From: Caenorhabditis elegans
Lineage: Eukaryota > Nematoda > Chromadorea > Rhabditida > Rhabditidae
Assembly: GCF_000002985.6 (NCBI RefSeq)
Contig: NC_003280.10
Coordinates: forward strand, 13,450,501-13,514,500
DNA length: 64,000 bases
Direction: 5' to 3'
Part shown: one piece after another, positions 57,331 to 64,000 of the stretch
Position numbering within the stretch: position 1 is the first letter of the stretch
How the letters are laid out: each line of letters opens with the position of its first letter
The notes under the pieces: model-generated
The model's input: the letters and a program-made list of their open reading frames with translations, nothing else
Told to the model about the DNA's origin: nothing
The model's database searches: none
Translations under genes and position numbers: made by a program

Positions 57331-60300
57331 ATGGCCGGCCCGGGCTCCGGCAACATCGTACACACCTTATTACTGGTGAGTTTTTATGGTTTTTTTGGGT
57401 TAAAAATTGTTAGTACAGTGGTTCTTAAAAAAGGTTATGCGCCTTTAAATATATTTATGTATGTTGACAAATTATTTATTTTAAAAAATTTAAAAATTGT
57501 ACAGCCTGCACCTTTTGTTATTCACTTTCTGAACCTGCCTGTAACTTCAAATTTTTATTCGATTTTTATAGTTACTTTGTGCTTAACTTTCCGTTTTACA
57601 AATTTTGATAGACCAATAAAACAAAGTGATAAGTGATATAACAAAGGGGGAATAGGTTCTAGTTTGTGATTCCAGTTTTTAGGCTTCATAACTTCCCGGA
57701 GGTGAGAGCTATATAAATATTTTAACAAGCGAAATGTTCTTCATAAAATTTACAATATTATTGCAGTTGAAATTTTTTGATAGCTATACGCTCCGCAGAG
57801 ATGCGAGCTTGTGAAAAGTTAGGAAAAAGTGTATGGGGATAGGAGAGACGCAGAGAGCGAGCGCGTCTGCGTCTCCTCTCACCCCATTGTATTTCTTCTC
57901 CTCCTCCTTCCAACTTTAAACGCGCATAACTCCACGGGGAAGAGAGCTATCAAAAAGTTGCCAACAGACGAAATGCTTAAAATTTTATAGGCAACATTTT
58001 GCTAATTGACTATTTTTCCTCAACTCTATTGGTTTCAAAGATACCCTTTTTTCTTCCAGGTAGCAGGAATTGTCCTGACCGCTGGTGTCCTCGGAGTAGT
58101 CATCGCAATCCTTGTAAATGAGAACAACACCAACACCAACACCAACACAATCTACAATGGCACCAATACCTACAACTCGACAATCCAATATAACTCTACA
58201 TATGTCTACAATAGTACCATCATCGAAATCGATATCGCCTGTAAGTAGAGTTTTTTTCTGGAATAGTTTGACAAGAACTTGCTCTTATCGGAGGGTTTAT
58301 TCAGCAAAAAGATGACTTTTTGATAATGATAAGGGATGAAAAATTATGTGATGCAAGAGAAAAAAGAAAAATTGTTTCAGCAAAAGTGTTGAATGTTGCT
58401 CAGCCAGCGAAGGTTAGTCCAGGGACCGACAAGTACAACTCCTACCAGCAAGTCGTGCAGTTGTTCAAGTGAGTTTTGCAGTCCGGGCCGTTTGGGCCTG
58501 ATTGTGGTCAGATATCTGGTCTAGGAACGGCCAAGCTTTGATCAACTTCAGGCTAAGATTCAGTTTAGATGTTCCTGACTAGTACCAGTCTAGGCTTGAT
58601 CACATAGAAATTCTTCAGGGCCTCCGTCAACCTATCAGTGGATCCTTGCAATGACTTCTACGCGTACACCTGCGGCAACTTCAAGGGTGACATGAGCTTC
58701 GATATTTCCGATAACTCTAACACCAATGATATGGTCACCCGCTTGACTAACGATACCTACATCAGCACTGCGGTGAGTTGTTAATCGTGTTTACGTGGTG
58801 TCAGGATGTCTCATTGCGGTTTGATCTACAAAAAATGCGGGAATTTTTACGCAGAAAAATTGCGGCATCAGCACGCTCTTAACCATGCGATATCAGACGA
58901 AATGTCTGCGCCTCACCTCCCGCATTTTTCGAAGATCAAAGCGAAATGGAATGTTATATATATATATATATATTTCAGCCTCTCCCAGTCCAACAAACCC
59001 GCTGGTACTTTGACACTTGCGTGAATGCCCGTCAAAACTGGAACACCATCGCCGATGGCAGCGTCGTCACCGCCGCCATCAACCAGCTCGCCGCAGGAAA
59101 CCCCGGAAAACACGAAAACAGCACGAAGTTCCCATTCCCAATGTTGGATCAGAAAACCGATGTGACAACTTTCCCGGATAGATTTGGATTGGGTTATCTC
59201 ACCGGATCATTGACCGCTCAGGGAGTAGACACCATCATCTCGGCAGGAGTCGACACAAACTGGAAGGATCCCGCTGGGCCTGAAGGATTCGCGTACTTGA
59301 TCGATCAGCCGACCACTTTTGCACCGAACACCTATTACTTGAAGGATTTCGATGCGTTGAATGCTTCGTTAGTTCACTTTTTGATATCTATACTACTAGT
59401 AAGCTAAAAAATTTCAGCTTGACATACCAGATCACTGAAAACATGCTCCAGTTGGCTAAAGTCCAGAACAAGACATTGGACGCTAATATTCTTGCCAAGG
59501 ACGTTCAGGACATTATCAAGCTTGATTATCTCCTCGCCACAAAATTCTCCACGGACGACACAACTCGCCGTCAGTACGACAGAAGTTACAACCCAAACAC
59601 GTTGCCTCAACTTTTGACGCAATATCACAAAGATGTTTTCAGGTTAGGACTTCTAGAAACTTCAAGGGCTCTCTGCCTTGCCAGCAAAGATTGCATTACG
59701 CCCTAGGCCAGTAGATCACAGGTTTATTGCTTCAGTAGCACGGACATTCACTGGCTTTTGCTCGACAATTTTGCCGCACACCCCGTCTCGTTGCGATTTG
59801 CCAAAAAGCTTTAGAATTGAAACAGAAAATCTCGGCAATGAATTTCAAGCCCTAGCCTGACCAACATTCTATACCTTTTTTCCAGCTGGCACATGTTCCT
59901 GCCAATCGCCGTCGGAACCGCCGAGCACGTACTCGACAAGCTTCTCGACCAGGGAAGCGGCTACAACTACTACATCACCATGGAGCCAACCAAGCTCAAC
60001 ATGCTGCTCACATCTCTCAACAAGGACAACACTCTTGGCATCACGCCAAGAGCTCTCGTCAATTACTTCTACTATCGTCTCGTCGACTCGCTCAGTGAAT
60101 TCCTTCCAGCACCACCTGCCGTAAGTTCAGCCGAACTGCTAGCCTTAAGTTAGAACAATCCAGATCAATTTTTCAGGGAAACATGATCCGTCCATTCGTG
60201 AAGATTGAGAGACAACCTGTTGGACGTCCAAGACACGTTCTTCCAGAGGATCGAAAATATGAGAGAAAACTGATCGAAGATCTGACTGAGGCCCAGTACA

Positions 60301-63300
60301 GTTGTGCACAAGAAACTATCGATATCCAGTACGCCAACGCTCGTCTCTTCATCGACCAGATCTACCCAACCGCCACTGACCGTAAGAATGTCCGCGAGCA
60401 CGTCGCCAAGGTGGCAAGCAGTATTGTCATCGGATTCCGATCAATGATCGATCAACTCAACTGGATGACACCATCAACCAAGAAGGGTGCCTACAACAAA
60501 ATCGAGAATCTCGTCAAGAACATTGCCTATCCCGACTGGATCACTGATGACGCTCAGCTGACCGCATACCATGCCCCCATGAACTTCACCAAGACAGACA
60601 CCTACGTCGATATGTTCTTCAACGTCCAGAACTTCAATCTCTACTCGCAATGGGATCAGCTAGTGCAGGGACCCGCAGACCGTACCGGGTTCAATGGACC
60701 ACCAGGAATCACCAATGCTTGGTATCAGCCAGAGCTCAACTCGATCACCTTCCCCGCTGGAATTCTTAAAAAGCCATTCTACGACTTCAACTGGCCAGCG
60801 TCGGTTAACTTCGGAGCAATGGGAGTGATTGCCGGGCACGAGTTGACTCACGGATTTGATGATCAGGGAGTTCAGTGGAATGGAGTGGGAACACTCAGCG
60901 GGTAAGTGAGGGATTTTGTGGGATTACAGTGTAGGCTTAGGCTTAGGCTTAGGCTTCGACTTATGCTTATGCTTTGGCTTTAGCTAAGACTTAGACTTAG
61001 GCTTACGCTTAGGCTTAAACTCATGCTTAGGGTTAGGCTTAGGCTCAGGCTCACGCTCAGGATTAGACTTAGGCTTAGGCTTTGACTTAGGCTTAGGCAG
61101 ATTCTTAGGCTTCGGCTTAGGCTTAGGCTTAGGCTTAGTCTTAGGATTCGTCCCAGGCTTAAGCCTGTGGATTACTGTGAAAGTGTAGATGACGCCAAGA
61201 TGAAGCCATCATCAGTCCGTCCAAGTTTCTGTACAAAAACCGTAATGTCGCTTTTTTCAGATGGATGGACGCCACATCAAAGGTTTCCTTCACCAACATG
61301 GCCCAATGCGTCGTCAACGAGTACAGCGGATTCTGCCCACTCGACAAGGCAACGTACGGATCGGCCGCCTGTATTGACGGAGCTCAAACCCAGGGAGAAA
61401 ACATCGCTGACAACGGAGGAATTCACTCCGCATTCCGTGCCTACAAGAACTACGTGGATCTTTACGGTCCTGATCCAGTTCTCCCGGATCCTCAATTGCA
61501 GTACTTCAACCCAGATCAGCTCTTCTTCTTGAGTTTCGCTCAAGTTTGGTGCCAGATGCCGTACACCGATGCTCAGTTCCTTCGTCAGATCCTTGTCGAC
61601 GTGCACTCTCCGTCGATCTATCGTGTTCTTGGAACAATCCAGAACTTCCCAGCGTTCAAGACGGCCTTCAACTGCCCATCTTCCACATATGCTCCGGATA
61701 ATCATTGCAATGTTTGGGTATCCGACATTGATACTAGTAAGTTATCGAGAACGTGGTGCTAACAGTAAAAATGTTTGTTTCAGCATTCGGACTTCCAAAT
61801 GTCAAGACCGACATCAATGTGGTCCCGGAGGCCCCGATTACTTCAACCAATGTTGACAAGATGAACGCTTATCAGATGGCTGTTGACTATTACGCGGTTC
61901 GTTCAAAATTGTTTACTATGTATAAAGTTGGTGTGGGGTAATGTCCAGGTACTGTAGGGGTACTGTAGGGATATAGTTGGATCTTTGTAGGGTTACTGTA
62001 GGTTGGGAAAACTTGAATTTTTAGCTTTTGAAGAGGTATTGGGTTGGGAGTTGGTGGGGGATAAAGTCAAGACACTGTAGTGGTACTGTAGGGGTACTGT
62101 AGGATTACTGTAGGGTTACTGTAGTTTGGGAAAATTTTAATTTGTAGCTTTTGAAGAGGTATTAGGTTGGGAGTTGGTGGGGGATAAAGCCAAGGTACTG
62201 TAGTGGTACTGTAGGGGTACTGTAGAATTACTGTAGGGTTACTGTAGGTTGGGAACATTTGAATTTTTAGCTTTTGAATAGGTATTGGGCTGGGAGTTGG
62301 TGAGGGATAAAGTCAAGGTACTGTAGTGGTACTGTAGGAATACTGTAGGGTTACTGTAGGTTGGGAAAATTTGAATTTTTAGCTCTTGAATAGGTATTGG
62401 GTTGAGAGTGGGTGGGGGATATAGTCAAGGTACTGTAGTGGTACTGAAGGGGTACTGTAGGAATACTGTACGGTTACGGTAGTTTGGGAAATTTTGAATT
62501 TTTAGCTTTTGAAGAGGTATTGGGTTGGGAGTTGGTGGGGGATAAAGTCAAGGTACTGTAGTGGTACTGGAGGGGTACTGTAGGATTACTTTAGGGTTAC
62601 TGTAGGCTGGGAAATTTTGAATTTTTAGTTTTTGAAAAGGAATCGGGTTGGGAGTTGGTGAGGGATAAAGTCAAGGTACTGTAGTGGTACTGTAGGCCGG
62701 TGGCGGCGGTCAGCGGCTGGTATATTATACCTGAAGCCTTTAAAAAAATGTTCTTTCAGAAATCCGTGAACACCGCCATCGATCCATGCGACGACTTCTA
62801 CTCCTACGCCTGTGGAAACTTCAACCAATCCGTCTCCTTCTACACTGCCCGCGCCCAGAATCTCGTTTACATGGCACAAAAGCTCGAGGATCCAACTTAC
62901 CAGACCACTATCAATAGTAGCCCGGCTTTGAAGAAGGAGAAGCAGCTGTACAACGCGTGTCTTACAGCCACCGCCAGCTCTCAGAGCGAGGATCAAATCC
63001 TCATTTCGAAGAATTATATTCAAACTAAAGTAGATGATCTCAAGACACTTATTGGTCAAGACTTCACACTTGTCAATGGAGGAGCACCAAAACTTCCATC
63101 CGCTAAACAAATCGGAGATGCCCTAGGATACCTCTCATTCGAACAAGGTATTGATACTCTGATCAGCCCACTTGTCGACACCTACTGGATTGATAACAGT
63201 AAGGGATATCAGATGTTCATCGATCAGAACACCGCTTATCTGTCAAAGACCTATTACCAACCAGCTGCATGGAAGATTGAGAAGCCGAAGTACTTGAAGA

Positions 63301-64000
63301 TGGCTCTGGATGTTGTCACAAGATACGCCAGGGAGCAAAATATCACTTTACCAGCTGGAGCAAGTGATCTTCTCTCCAATGTTTTGGACTATGAGCAGAA
63401 CATTGCAGTCAAGTACAGTACTGATGATAATACTCGTAGACAATTCCAACGTTCTTGGAATCTTACGAAAACTAGTGACTTGGTAACTAAATACAATTTC
63501 ATGGATTGGATGACATACCTTTCCCATGCACCAAATGCCGTGAAGGCTAAGATCACTGACGCCAACTATCAGGTCTCTGTAATGGAAGTTGATAGACTCA
63601 CCCACTTCTCTGCTGACTACCTCCAACAATCTCCAGAACTTCTTGTCAACTTGCTCTTTGTCCGTCTCTTGTTAGGAAATGCGCAGTACATTCCATCGTA
63701 CGCATCGGCATTCCGCGGAATGACCGACGAATCCATCTTCCTGGGACTCTCCAGAAGAAAGACAATTCCAAATCACATTCCACCACCAAACTTCGACCTG
63801 GAAGCCAATGGACCAGCTTGTGCAAGTGTCGCCAATAACTTGATGCAATTCGCCAATGGACGTGTCTTTGTGGATTACATGTACCCGACTGCTCAAGATG
63901 TGACGAACATTCGTAAATCTGCTGGTGGTATTATCAAGAATGTGATCAGCTCGTTCCAAGGAATGATTGATCAGTTGGATTGGATGGCTCCAGATACAAA
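57331..64000 (+). CDS. neprilysin-like (M13) zinc metallopeptidase with two tandem peptidase domains (3' end beyond window)
   Basis: Exons 57331-57375, 58060-58240, 58381-58468, 58619-58772, 58979-59367, 59418-59642, 59886-60120, 60177-60901, 61261-61736, 61784-61896 and 62760 to beyond 64000; all phases agree, giving 1290 residues so far. It is a type II membrane protein: helix at about 14-34 (TLLLVAGIVLTAGVLGVVIA), then an Asn/Thr-rich stalk with many N-glycosylation sites. Domain 1: VDPCNDFYAYTCGNF, NAWYQPELN, zinc ligands in HELTH (660-664), E727 and D731 (ENIADNGG). Domain 2 starts at exon 11 with IDPCDDFYSYACGNF (about 885) and is cut off before its zinc site. The family cleaves extracellular peptides. 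It is possibly C. elegans nep-17, from memory. The GTTCGT donor at 61897 is weak. Confidence 0.9.
57775..57960. repeat. hairpin repeat, copy 2
   Basis: TAGCTATACGCTCCGCAGAG…GGAGAGACGCAGAGAGCGAGCGCGTCTGCGTCTCC…ACTCCACGGGG…AGAGCTATC, related to 54165-54360; in neprilysin intron 1. Confidence 0.65.
58794..58950. mobile_element. MITE, CCACGTGGTG/TGATCTAC family
   Basis: ACGTGGTGTCAGGATGTCTCATTGCGG…TTTGATCTAC…GAAGATCAAAGCGAAATGGA in neprilysin intron 4, followed by a TA run and the TTTCAG of exon 5. Confidence 0.75.
60929..61160. repeat. interstitial telomeric TTAGGC array in neprilysin intron 8
   Basis: About 35 six-base units, many exact TTAGGC (GGCTTAGGCTTAGGCTTAGG at both ends) with decayed ones (TTATGC, TTAGAC, CTCAGG) in the middle. 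Confidence 0.88.
61945..62695. repeat. 120-bp tandem repeat in neprilysin intron 10
   Basis: Six units of about 120 bp, each with GGTACTGTAGTGGTACTGTAGG, TTGAATTTTTAGCTTTTGAA and GGGTTGGGAGTTGGTGGGGG; unit starts near 62066, 62186, 62309, 62425, 62545 and 62669. Confidence 0.92.

Overview
The window is nematode nuclear DNA, almost certainly Caenorhabditis and most likely C. elegans. Exons are small, introns end in TTTTCAG, and TTTCAG-type acceptors sit just upstream of several start codons, as expected for spliced-leader trans-splicing. TTAGGC telomere-type repeats also occur. From memory the aldehyde dehydrogenase block matches C. elegans alh-7 and its neighbours on chromosome II. I could not check this.

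Layout. (1) 0.8-11.5 kb, minus strand: a PAIP1-type translation regulator (PAM2 motif, polyQ, MIF4G, acidic tail) running off the left edge, its introns inflated by satellites and inverted repeats, and upstream of it a small 130-residue protein gene. (2) 12-31.5 kb: gene-poor, repeat-dominated DNA holding one intact-looking spliced gene (22.0-23.4 kb) that encodes only the N-terminal, zinc-binding half of a protein-primed family B DNA polymerase, and a decayed polymerase scrap (27.3 kb) behind the same leader sequence. (3) 31.9-35.2 kb, plus: a secreted 884-residue protein with two homologous Cys-rich domains joined by a long Thr/Glu/Lys-rich linker. (4) 37.0-45.3 kb, minus: a tight cluster, probably an operon, with a four-helix membrane protein, complex I NDUFA7, complex III subunit 8 and mitochondrial succinate-semialdehyde dehydrogenase. 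(5) 45.5-53.2 kb: low-complexity arrays around a small single-pass membrane protein gene. (6) 53.6-64.0 kb, plus: a secreted GDSL-fold protein that has lost catalytic residues, then a neprilysin (M13) gene carrying two peptidase domains in tandem, cut by the right edge.

Most interesting signals. The ubiquitous GCCGGCAAATTTGCCG-like satellite appears to live inside a hAT-like non-autonomous transposon family: terminal inverted repeats CAGGGGTGKGCGGCAAAT, with two copies (2.1 kb and 28.0 kb) flanked by perfect 8-bp target duplications. A second palindromic family has CACTGCAAC ends and perfect 5-bp duplications. Introns of the mitochondrial gene cluster are largely filled by long palindromes that would fold as double-stranded RNA in pre-mRNA. 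Other points are the intact polymerase half-gene, the pseudo-enzyme GDSL protein, a partial exon duplication in the PAIP1 gene and interstitial telomeric repeats inside a neprilysin intron.
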